Shown: piece after piece, positions 39,994 through 51,223 of the stretch
Position numbering within the stretch: position 1 is the stretch's first letter
How the letters are laid out: each line of letters begins with the position of its first letter
Source: Mortierella alpina
Lineage: Eukaryota; Mortierellomycota; Mortierellomycetes; Mortierellales; Mortierellaceae
Length of the DNA: 64,000 nucleotides
Reading direction: 5' to 3'
Assembly: GCA_029449245.1 (NCBI GenBank)
Contig: JANATF010000005.1
Coordinates: 2,356,001 to 2,420,000, forward strand
Position numbers and translations under genes: made by a program
The notes under the pieces: model-generated
What the model saw: only the letters and a program-made list of their open reading frames with translations
The model's database searches: none
What the model was told of the DNA's origin: nothing

Positions 39994-42619
39994 ATGAGTG
40001 CATTCCTCGCTCGAGCAGCCCTGGTCAGATCAGGATGCACACGGACTGCAGCAACATCAACAACAACAACAACAACAGCAGCAGCAAGGTTCACATCCAG
40101 CCGTCAGGCATGGAAGACCACAGCGCAGCACCAGTCCAAGCAGCGCCTCCAGGCCAGATTCTACTCTTCCGAGAAACCACCAGCACCCAAGAACAACAGC
40201 AATAACAACAGCAACAACAACGGAAACAGCAATGGCCACAACGGTGACAACAAGGGTGACAGCAACCCACAGTCGTTCGAGAACTTTTTCGGCAAGATGC
40301 TCAGGGACGCCGCCAAACGAGTCGAGAACAGTGGACAGCCTCCCAAGAACAACGGCGGCAACAGGAACAACAACAGCAGCAACAGCAACAACAATACGAA
40401 CAAAGATGCCAGCAGTACCGGAAACCGTACCACCAACAGCGGAGGTAACCAACCCCATGGCCGGAAACCGATGCCTCCACCCGAAGGCAACTCGTACACA
40501 ATGTCCCTCAATGCCGGTACGGTCCTGCCCCTGGCCTTCACCTCCTACGTCCTCTACAAAGCCATGTCGCCCTCAGAGAACATGCGCGAGATCACCTGGC
40601 AAGACTTCCGCTCTACCTTCTTGGATCGCGGTCTCGTCGATCGTCTCGTTGTCCTGAACAGGAACCGGGTCAAGGTCTATTTGCGAAGCGATGGACAGCC
40701 AGGTGGATCTATCCCCGGAACCCTAGGCCAGCCTTACGGCACCACCTACGTCTTCAGCATCGGCTCTGTCGAAGCCTTTGAGCGCAAGCTGGATGAGGCT
40801 CAGACCGAGTTGGGCATCCCCGGATCAGAGCGCATCCCCGTCTCGTACCGTGAAGAGGTTAATCTCCTCGGAACCTTGATCCACTTTGCACCCACCTTGA
40901 TCTTGGTCGGAGTGCTCGTCTTTATGGCCAAGAAGGGTGGTGGAGGAGCAGGACAGGGCATCTTTGGTGTTGGAAAGTCAAAGGCCAAGCTTTTCAACCA
41001 GGAAACCGACATTGCGGTCAAATTCAAGGATGTGGCTGGAATGGACGAAGCCAAGCTGGAGATCATGGAGTTTGTAAAGTTCTTGAAGAACCCAGCCGCC
41101 TATGAGAAACTCGGCGCAAAGATCCCCAAGGGCGCCATTCTCAGTGGACCCCCGGGAACAGGAAAGACATTGTTGGCCAAGGCCACTGCAGGTGAGGCGG
41201 GAGTCCCCTTCTTGAGCGTGTCGGGTTCAGAGTTTGTCGAGATGTTTGTCGGCGTGGGAGCCTCGCGTGTCCGTGATTTGTTTGCGAGCGCCAAGAAGCA
41301 CGCACCTTGCATCATTTTTGTGGACGAGATCGATGCTATCGGAAAGGCACGTGGAAAGGGCGGTCAGTTTGGAGGCAACGACGAGCGCGAGAGCACCCTG
41401 AACCAGCTTTTGGTCGAGATGGACGGCTTTGGATCGAACGAGCACGTCGTTGTGCTGGCAGGAACGAACCGACCGGATGTCTTGGATGATGCGCTTATGC
41501 GACCTGGCCGTTTCGATCGTCACATTGCCATTGATCGGCCTGACATCAAGGGCAGAGGCGACATCTTCAAGGTTCATCTGAGACCCATCAAGACGGAAGA
41601 GGACATCCCCAAGTTGGCGCAGAAGCTTGCAGCATTGACCCCTGGGTTCTCGGGAGCCGATATTCACAATGTTTGTAATGAGGCGGCGTTGATTGCGGCC
41701 AGACACAGCAAGGAGACGGTCATTGAGGCCGATTTCGAGGCTGCTATCGAACGTGTCATTGTGGGCCTGGAAAAGAAGTCCAAGGTGCTGTCGCCCGAGG
41801 AGAAAAAGACTGTCGCGTACCACGAGGCCGGCCACGCCGTTGCTGGATGGTACCTGGAGCATGCAGACCCCCTGCTCAAGGTCTCGATCATCCCACGAGG
41901 CGTTGGTGCGTTGGGATATGCACAGTACTTGCCCAAGGACCAGTACCTGTACTCGACGCAGCAGTTGATGGACCGCATGTGCATGACGCTTGGAGGCCGT
42001 GTTTCGGAGCACATCTTCTTTGGCACCATCACCACTGGTGCTCAGGATGATCTTCAAAAGGTTACCAAGATGGCCTATGCTCAAGGTAAAAGATTTCTCT
42101 ACCGTTCTCCCAATCACCCAATCACCCTACCACCATCCCTAACCTTGGTTCATTGCGATGATGCTGTAACACGGAGAAATCTGGCATGTATCATTAACGC
42201 AACGTGGTTTTCTTTGAAATATAGTTGCGACCTATGGTATGGACTCGGAATTGGGACCCCTTTCCTATGGCAACCAAGACAACAAGGATCAGTTCACAAA
42301 GCCCTACAGCGAAAAGACGGGCCAGCTCATCGACAATCAGGTTCGGTCTTTGATTGGACAGGCCTTCCGCAAGACGACCGATCTGCTGACGGACAAGCGC
42401 AGCGATGTCGACAAGGTGGCACGTTTGTTGATGGAGAAGGAGGTCCTGAACAGGGCCGACATGGAGCGTCTGCTGGGCAAGCGCCCCTTCCAGGACAAGT
42501 TGCATGAACTGCTCGGAACCGAGGTCACAGCACAGGACGAGAAGTACAGGACGCCCTTGGACGACTCGGCCTCGGCCTCGACCTCGACATCCACCACATC
42601 TCCCAGTGCCCCTCTGTAA
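39994..42619 (+). CDS. Mitochondrial m-AAA protease subunit (Afg3/Yta12-like, FtsH family)
   Basis: Two exons, 39994-42085 and 42225-42619; 828 aa. There is an Arg-rich mitochondrial presequence, then a Thr-run and a long Asn/Gly/Ser low-complexity stretch (about 65-160). Two membrane segments flank the intermembrane-space domain ([18 protein letters not shown] and [22 protein letters not shown]). AAA module: Walker A GPPGTGKT (about 385-392), Walker [10 protein letters not shown] (about 442-450), arginine-finger region [10 protein letters not shown]. Zinc protease motif HEAGH at about 610. It degrades unassembled or misfolded inner-membrane proteins and processes others on the matrix side. 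Homology is closest to Afg3/Yta10/Yta12 (two TM, matrix-facing) rather than Yme1. Confidence 0.95.
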
Positions 42620-43381
42620 AATAACGACCCCCCCTTTATAAAAATAGAAAATCACCTTGTAGACAATTCACGAATGACGACTCAAGTAAAGAATGCTCAG
42701 CCATGATATGTGCCGCCTGAATAATTATGTTTGCGACATAGAACACACGGGCCGTTGCCGCATATTATATTCCTTTTTCAACACCCGCTTTACAAATTTC
42801 TTACCCCTGGCTCCGTCGCTACCGCGTTTTAAAGTCGTCGTAGTCGTGCAAAGATAATAAGGTGTAGAACGCCTTTGTTGACAATCGGTGCGCCTCAAGT
42901 GTCACAGGTCGCACACATCTGCCGCTTACCAATACTATCAAAAAAAGGAGAGGGCGTGTGCCCTGAATGTGTGTCATCATCAAACGCGTACAATAATTTA
43001 CGAGTTCGCGTATTTTTTTCATCCACATGCATTCGTAGACACGAACGAGAGATCAGGCATTACTTTGCTCCCGGATGAACGCCCGCGCGGCTTTCATTCC
43101 TTACCGTACTATATATTCTACCTTGTTTTCTACTTCTCCTCTTTGTCTCTCTTTCTTTTCTCTTCTCGTTTTTTTTCCTCAATTGCTATCGTTCTGCTTT
43201 TCCTCACCCCCAGGTCCCCTCTCTTTAACATACACGGGAAAAGACAGACAACACACGTTACCTCTGACCCACCTCATCTTTCCGCGACGGCCATATTCTT
43301 GTAGCAAATCACTCTCCAGTACGCGTACCACATACCATCTCACACGCACACACACACACACACACACCCACACAAACAATC
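42620..43381. other. Spacer between m-AAA protease and four-TM gene
   Basis: 762 bp: 3' UTR then a pyrimidine-rich leader ending in a CA dinucleotide run (about 43347-43367) just before the next ATG. Nothing else seen. Confidence 0.55.
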
Positions 43382-44197
43382 ATGTTCAGGTCCAGCATTG
43401 CCAAAATACGGCTACAGCTCGCAACTGTGAACCAGTTCCTGATCCTGCTCCTGTCACTCATCATTATGGGCACCATCGGTGTCAACGGCAAAATCTCCTA
43501 CTTGGGCCAAGACAGTGTCTGCATCCTCTACACCACCGTTGACAGCAAAGTCCCCATCTACAACAATGGTAAAGAAAAACAAACAACGTATTTGCCTCTC
43601 CTCGCTTTTCGTCAAGTAAAAAAAAAATGAACTCACTTATAGACTAACGTGTTTTTTTTGTTCCCTTCATGGTAAATCCAGGATACTGCCTCTTCCCCAT
43701 CGTTGGAGCAGCCATCACTTTCATCGCCTCGTGCGTCTGCCTCGGCTACTTCATCATGCTCCTCCGTCGGGACGAGATCTTTGCACCAAAGTATCTCTCG
43801 CTTTCTTACGCGGTCAGCTCCATCATCATGACCCTCTTTGCATTCGCCATCTGTGGTGAAATCGGTATCGGCCTCAAACAAGGTTGCACCTCTCTCGTCA
43901 AGGGTTGGACCTTGGACCAGTGCCGCGACATCAAGAATTTTGAGTGTAAGAAAGAGAATCTCTTGTGCTGTGTACATTACACGTTGTATATAACATTCCT
44001 TCCAAACAAAAAAAAAACCTAACCGCCCCCTTTTGATTTTATTATTTTTAGCACTCTACACCGCACAAGTCTGTGCCGGGATCATGGGCGGTGCCTGGAT
44101 GGCTGCCGTCCTGTTGGAATACTTCCAATTCAAGGCACGGCCGACCAACTCTGTCCAGCCTTCGCTCCCGCAAACCGACAAGTCTTCTCCAGTCTGA
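43382..44197 (+). CDS. Four-transmembrane protein (MARVEL-like topology)
   Basis: Three exons, 43382-43568, 43682-43945, 44052-44197; 198 aa. Hydrophobic segments at about 17-37 (FLILLLSLIIMGTIGV), 65-90 (FPIVGAAITFIASCVCLGYFIML), 105-125 (AVSSIIMTLFAFAICGEIGI) and 155-175 (VCAGIMGGAWMAAVLLEYF). A cysteine-bearing loop (KQGCTSLVKGWTLDQC) lies between TM3 and TM4, and both ends are short and hydrophilic. Four helices with a short C-terminal tail resemble fungal MARVEL-type or tetraspan eisosome/vesicle proteins, but no diagnostic motif is visible. All splice phases fit. Confidence 0.75.
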
Positions 44198-44495
44198 TGG
44201 AGATGCCATCCTTTTCCTACCCCCCTACAATTGTTTATACTCCTCTCCTCCCTCGCCCATCCCAGCAACTCTTCAAAGTCCTCTCGTTCCAAAGATTCAC
44301 GCGAGAAAAAGAAAAAATCTATGAAAAAAGAAACACCCGCTTCTTCAAGCGCACAATGTTAATAAAGCCGAAACGAAGATACGCGAAAGAAAAAACTGTT
44401 GAAGATTTGGATACTCTTTTTTTCTCGTTTTCTAATGCAAAATGCCGTTGTGGGCTTTTTTTTTCTTTCTACATCGATATTTACCTCCTCTCGTT

Positions 44496-47400
44496 TTAAG
44501 GCATCGCCTTCTCTGGGAGACACGCTTCCTTCTTTAGTAGCTGAAGCCGCCGCATCGCCCTCTCAAAGCGCCGGCGATCCACCTGCTGCCGCGCCTTATA
44601 TGCCCACCACCGCACCGGATCCGGCACTATCACCGTACCAATAGCCATCGGTGGCAGTCGCTCCTCTCCCTCGCCTTCTTCCTCGTCCGTCCTACTGGCA
44701 TCCTCTCCAGCACCACTCTCCTCCTCCTCCTCTATTGTGTCCTTCTCCTTCTCCACCCTTGCCTTCAACACCCGCCTTGTGCCTGCATCGCCCGGAAACA
44801 CAATCAGCACATTCACCGCCAACAACGGTCCAGGCTCATACTCTTGTTCCTGCGCTGCTCGATCCTTCATCTTGATCCGTCGCCCCCTCCGATCTTCCTC
44901 TCCTAGAGGACTCCTCTCGCCATCACCTGCTCCCAACAAACTGGTCTCCCTACTCAAACGACGTCCCTGACCATCACCCGATCGCCGACTGCCTCTACTT
45001 GCCGTCAACAATGTCAATCGTGAAGCCGCCGTACGCGCCGTCTGCAACGCCCCCCGCCGCATCCTTTCAGACTCTCGTCCTCCAAGACCCTCCTTCCCTC
45101 TCTTCCGCGAGGCAAGCGAGCCTCGAGACGAACCTCCGTGGTGCGAAGCAGCATGCCTCTGAAGCGTACGCTGATACCGCAAGAGATGTCTCCTGGTCCT
45201 TGGAACAAGTCCGCCATGAAACGGCAGCGGCTCGATCGAGATGGGCTGGACTCGGGTAGGATTCCTGTGTTCACAACCCCGTCGTGGCAACAGCAGCGGC
45301 ACCTCGTGCACCTCGTCGTCTGTGACTTGCGCCAGAGTCCCGAGCTCAATGACTTCATGATCCTGGTCATCCTCCTGCATTGCTTTCTCATCATCATGGC
45401 GGCCTATGCTGGCTCCATGACCTCCAGCGTTCAATTCATTCTCGGTGCTCAATGGATCACTGCTGCTGCTAATGCTGCTGCTGCTTGCGTGACCCTCCTT
45501 CTCCCCAGACACGGTCCCCGTCGTCGGGCCAAGGAACCGTTTCAAAGAGCTCGAGTTGCTCAAGCTACTCAAGGACCACGTCCGCTGTAGACTAGAAAGT
45601 GGCCGCTCCCGTTCCATGCTGTTCGTCTTGCTACGACCGAGTTTTGACATGGGGGGTATCGACCCCAGGTCACGGATAACGTCTGAAGACCGACCTGTTG
45701 AACTCCTCCTGTCCTCTTGATCGTCAATGACACGAATCTCTAGCGGATCTGACCATGACCGAGGCAGTGTACTGGTGGATTCCCAGTCCTTTGCTACTGT
45801 GGTGGTGAGGGTTGGCGGTGTCAATGCCGCTGCTGCAGACATCTTCGTCCTCCTAGGAGCCTCCAAGGACACTGCCGTGGCTGTGGTTGTGGCCGCCGCC
45901 ACCGCCGCCATCGTCATTGGTGCACTATGGCGCACTGAACGGTGTCGCAACGTATTTGGCTGCAACCCTAGCATCGGTGATCCCAAGAGATCCCAATCCT
46001 GCTGGTCCTGAACCCCCACCACAACACGATACATCGGCTTCATGTCCTTTAACGACGCTCGATCCGAGGTCGCCGTGGTGGCCATGGCCTCCTGTCGCCT
46101 CTGCTCCTCTTCTTCCTCTTCCTCCTGAAACATCCTCAGCTCTGCCGCCGCGCGTCGGACTTGCTCGCGCTCCTCGAGCATCTTTCGGATCTTGCGCCCC
46201 ACCAAGACCAACAGCAACACGCCCACAATGAATCCGACCATAACGAATGCCAGTGTTGCCAAATCAAACTTTGGCCGCTTATCATCATCATCTCCATCCG
46301 AGTGATTGACGAGCGTGACCATGAGCGTAAACGACAACTTCTCGGCATTGGAATTCTTAACCGAGTACACATAATACCCCGAAAACCGTCTTGGGTCCCC
46401 TGCCAAGAACAACAAGTCCGTCGTCGAGACAGTTTCCCGAAATGCCGAGGAAGAGGGCGACCCATCCAGTCCCGCATACAGGGTCCATCGATTCATCAGC
46501 TCACTCGTGTTCAAAATCCCTGCCAGTGTCACGACTGGTCCATCCGGTCGCGTTGTCCCATTCTGACCCGGCGCCGCCTGTGGTATATCAGAAGGGACGG
46601 GAGAAGACGTTCCCGAAACGCCGTCCCAGGAATCGTCCGTCAGTCCATGCGTGGCACGCCAGTACATGTTCATGTATCCCTCCCAGACATTTTGGGACGA
46701 AAACTGGAGTGACATGGTCGGTGGAGTGGTGCGGATCTGAAACAGAATGTCGTGGTCCTGTGCATCGATATAGGTCTTGAAGGTCATTTCCTGACCTGGC
46801 TGAATGTCGTACCCTTGCACTGTCCCGATATTGAGTCCCGTCCTGGCGGGACATGTATCCAAGCTGGACAGGACCTGGGATTGCAACCCGGGTTGCTGTC
46901 GAATCAAATCCTGCACCGTTCCGTTCCTAGGGACATCCGCAGCCGCACCGAGGAGATAAATGGGTGCTGAAGAGGGCGCTGAGGAAATCTCGGCCTTGTC
47001 AGTGTCAAAGAGACAGAGCCCGTTGACGTACGAACAATAAGTTGGATTGCAGTTTTGGCAGTCGTCATATAGGTTGCACCAGCGCAGCGCTATGAGAAAA
47101 TAGACATGGAAGGCTGTTAGAACCACACTCCTGTTATACAATAAATACCAATTACTGCAGGCACTATTGGTTATACCTCTGCAATTATTGACGTCAGCAG
47201 CGGCCATAGGCGCAAGGTTCAGGGTGATATTCAGCACGTCCGAGCGGTGAGCTCCATCAAAGCCTCCAAATATATAGGCTGTCCATGAAGTCCTGCTGCC
47301 CCCAGGAGCACCGGGAGGTCGGATCACCATAGTGTGGTTCACTCTTGTCTGAATATTCCCTCCTGTCGCCTCTGTAACATCGAACGACGTCCAGTTCTGA

Positions 47401-49897
47401 CAGGCTGATGAATTCAACCGATTTGAAATACAACGTGAAAGGTGATTATTAGCACAAGAAATGGTGACAAAAGTCGATGAGACGAGAGGGTGTTTGAGGG
47501 AGGTGGCAAGACAAAGAACACTTACAAAGATCATACATGGACACAGTCCGGGCGTAGCACGACTGATCACGTACACTGCTGCCAAGCCCGAAAGGTCGCA
47601 TGCCTCCAAAGACGACAACGGTGTCCTCTCCCATAACATCAGCTGGCGCCCACACGGCTGACATGGGATCGTACATGACTGGAGGGAGATATTGCTGTCC
47701 TGTGCTATACTGGGCATCGCGTCCACCCAAGCTGGTACCGTCATCGCTATCCGGCTCATTGTTGTCGCCCAACGAAAAATTGAGCGGCCTCGGAGCCTGG
47801 CTCGGTCCTTCCGTGGGCCTCGGAGCCAGGCTCGGTCCTTCCGTGTAAGGCGGTGGTACCGGCGTTGAGGTGAGAGGATCAAACTTTGGCGGCAATGCAT
47901 GCCACAGATCATGTTGGATGAAATACTGATACGGTACGACATTCCTCATCGTCTGGTTGATCATCCCACCAAAGAAGTAGATGGAGCCCGTTGCGTGGTG
48001 ATAGACGGCTGTTGCGCCCGTCAGCCCAACCGAGTTTTGGTGATCCACTTTGCTCCATCTGGATGTTGTCACATCAAAGTAGCTGAGCTCCCGCATGGTC
48101 TCGCCCGCAGAATTCATCCCTCCAAAGACGTAGAGCCTTCCTGTGTAGTTACCAGTTGTTATGAAGACGCATGCGGCGCCTCTGCGACCATTGGGTACTA
48201 GGTCTGGATTGGCAGGGAACTGCTCCAACCATTGCTTGTTGTTGAGAGAAAATTTCCAGACATCTGCCATACCTGCGTAGTTTGTGAGGCCGCCAAAGAT
48301 ATAGACGTCGTTGTTGTATACGAATGAGTAGTGCCCAAGACGTGCATCGGGTGTTTTCTTTTTGGAGGTGACCTTGTTCCATCTGTTGTTGGCTGAGAGT
48401 CGTTCAAGAAAGGGCTGGTCAGCCATCAAAACACGTTGTGACGAGACCAAGAGCAAGTCATTTCAAAGGACACATGTTGAGCTCACCAAAGGAGTATGTG
48501 ATCACATCATTCATCGACAAGAAGGGTGTTTCGAAGTTGGTTCCTCCTGTGATATATACAATATCCTTGTTGGCGTCATAGGCCATGGCGTGCTGTGACC
48601 GAGGTGTAAAGTCCCTAGATCCAGCCGTTTCTATCGTGTTGAAGAATGAGAGATCCAGAGCGTGAGCTGAAACGCAAAGGATGAAGTTGAAATACACGCG
48701 CTTATCGCGTTGAATTACCTGTTTGGCAGACCGAGCCAGTGTAGCGACTGCTGCATGAGCACGAAAAGGCATTACAGGTTCCTCTGCCGTCTTTTGAGCA
48801 AATATTACATGGCACTATTCGATCCAGGGGGAGAAGAAGAGGAAAAAAATAACACCGCGTTTTAGCATTTTATACCGATCAAAGAAAAGAGCCGCAATAG
48901 CGCTACTCTCCTCGATTATCCATGTCCTCTTCCTGCCGTTCTGTTGCAAGATATATTGGAAAATCCATCAAGGAAAAACAAGAGCAAACACTTACACACG
49001 GAAGTCCATCCCGCTTTGAATCCATAGGAACCAGGGCTTCGAGCCTGGGTGGAGAAGACGGCTGTCATAGTGGATCCTGAGGAGTAGAGCACAGGAAGCT
49101 TGTCCATCATGTTTCCACAAAGCCGAGCAATAACTGGTGAGGTGGTGTCAGGACCGTCGTAGACCGTAAGATAGTCAATTCTAAATACGGTGCATGAAAA
49201 CACACCACAAGTGTTAGACCAGTAGCTTATGAAATGTACGCTGTGTGACAGGGTGAACATGAATAGGACAATGGACTTACCCGCAGACGAGCTGGATGGG
49301 AGTCCAAAAACTCAGTTCGACAATATAACGGGCGGAGCCTGTTGCGGACTCAATGGCCTGGATAGTCCAGGTGCAAGAGCGTGTCTCTGAGGGATAGACG
49401 CCATCGGGCGCATTGCTCATAAACGTTCCGTTCCAAGCCGGGCCGAGGGTCTGCGGCAATAGCGAGTCGCAGTTGTAGGAGGTGTTCTTGACGTCGCGAC
49501 GGAGAGGCAACTGCCCACTGGCTTTGTTCTGTCGGAGCCGTGAATCCTGCGCTAGGGCCTCTGACTCCTGCTCCTGTAGCTCGTCGTCCTGATCCACGTC
49601 CACACTGTCGTATTCGTCATCGTCCTGGACTGCAGAAGCAGAGGCTGTCTCGGGCACTAGACTGCTGCTGCGTTGCTCCTGTGGGTCTGCGGATTCAGAT
49701 TCAGGGTCTATGGATCGGAGCTTGGCGGCACCAAAGCCTCGTGCTCGTTTTGTGAGCGGCGGTGCAAGGCCGTGTGGTGCGGCTGCTGAGGAGGAAGAGG
49801 AGAAGGAGGAAGAGGAGGCCGCCTGAAGGAGGATGGTGCACAGGAGGATGAGCAGAAACAGCGGCAGCCAGCGGGATGGAAGTTCCTTGTGGGCCAT
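44496..49897 (-). CDS. Attractin-like receptor: CUB-EGF-Kelch-PSI-TM-cytoplasmic
   Basis: Seven exons: 49897-49281, 49180-48996, 48814-48719, 48666-48487, 48392-47526, 47404-47177, 47089-44496; 1588 aa. A signal peptide (PLFLLILLCTILLQA) is followed by a disordered acidic region, then a CUB domain (about 155-266: NCDSLLPQ..., IDYLTVYDGPDTTSPVIARLCG, GFKAGW). Exon 3 encodes an EGF module (CNICSKDGRGTCNAFSCSCSSRYTGSVC). Kelch repeats follow (VYIFGGLTN, LYVFGGMNS, IYFFGGMIN, VVVFGGMRP, AYIFGGFDG). A PSI-like cysteine module (RWCNLYDDCQNCNPTYCSYVNGLC, about 726-750) comes next, then one TM (about 1000-1022) and a 560-residue Arg/Ser-rich tail. This is the domain order of animal attractin/MEGF8 ectodomains. 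Role in fungi unknown; cell-surface adhesion or signalling is inferred. Confidence 0.85.
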
Positions 49898-51223
49898 GGG
49901 TCTGTTGTCTCCTGGCCAGGTCCTCAGTCGAGTCACCAAGGACGGGCTGCGCGCAGCCGCTGCACTGGTAGCGCTGGTGGTGGTGGTGGTGATTTAGGCT
50001 GCAATGTGCGGTGCACTGTGGGATGCAAAGCAGGGCAGCACTGGGTGCATGTGGACAGCACGGACAAAGCAGAGCTCTTAAGGGAATGAGAGACTGAGAC
50101 TGAGACTGAGAGACTGAGAGACTGAGAGACTGGGAGACTGAGAGTGTGAAAGCGTGAGACTGAGAAGGAGAGTAGAGAAGAGATTGAGACAATGAGATGG
50201 CGCGTGTCAGTTCACGCGTGGTGCAGGATGTGCGATCAGGGACGAGCTGTCGACAGTAATGCAGCAGGGCTGGGAAGAGGGAGGCAGAGGGCGAGCGAGA
50301 GAGATGGAGAGATGGCGAGATGCAGCGGCAGGCGTAAAGCCGTTCTTTTTATAGCATCCATCTAGTGGTGCTGTCGACAGGTCAAAACAGTCCGATGCAG
50401 ATCCTGTCGACCCATACGTTTCTCGCCCCTCCTCCTCGCGCGCTCTCCCTCTTTCTCTCGCTCACTTGCTCGCTCCCAGACTACTCATCTCGATATGGCG
50501 GAAGGGTTGTCATGCCTTCCTGCAACAAGCAGCAACAGCGTTTCGCATCCATTGCCTGCTCTGTGCACCCGTCATTCCTCACACTCACCCTCGTTTTCTC
50601 ATATCGGCTCGCGTGAGGGTGTTACATAGGCTCACTCTTTGTAGCCACCCACACGACCCACCGTACAGCACTGGCGAAAAGGGGGGGGGGTATGCACCAC
50701 CTTCACGATCCCAGTGACTCTAGCCTGCTTGCTCCAGCCTAGTACACTGACACTCTTTCCCGCCCGCGTTTTCTTTTCTCCCCCTCTCCCCTTGGAAATA
50801 TCACACACAGTTGACTGATGGCTTTTTTTCATCCTCTTCTTTGCGTCGCTGCCTGCGATCAGACCACCGCGTGTATGCAATGATTGGCTGCCTGCAGCCT
50901 GTCTCTCGCTCTCACTCTCTCTTCTTTGGATCCCTTGGCTCTGGGAGGCACCAACAGGACGTGGAACACACTCCTGGTTTCTGCTCTGTCTCCTCACTCA
51001 CACCTTGGGACTTTCCGCTACACCCCCTTGCCTTGTCCTTTCCTTGCTATAAAGAAAGTCTTCGTCTCAAACACAAAAACGTACCGTTCCTTCAGGTCCC
51101 AGATGACAGAGAAAAAGCGTAGTAAACGTGACAATGGCTCTCAAAACAAAAGTACAACAGTTGTTCAAACATGTTTATTAAGCAACGAAGAGAGAGACAA
51201 CGAGAATAACGAGGTTGCCATCT
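49898..51223. other. Intergenic region attractin-like promoter / calcium pump 3' end
   Basis: 1.3 kb between two minus-strand genes. Contains GAGACT repeats at about 50089-50165, a TATAAAAAG on the minus strand at 50345-50353 (about 450 bp upstream of the attractin-like start) and a G8 run near 50681-50689. No supported gene. Confidence 0.5.
50089..50165. repeat. GAGACT-type short tandem repeat
   Basis: Imperfect units of GAGACT and GAGAGACT in the presumed leader of the attractin-like gene. Confidence 0.85.

Noticed and set aside
41227-42117. 296-codon minus-strand frame antisense to the m-AAA protease
   Set aside because: Falls wholly inside an exon with strong AAA/protease motifs on the plus strand; its translation has no domain and follows from codon bias.
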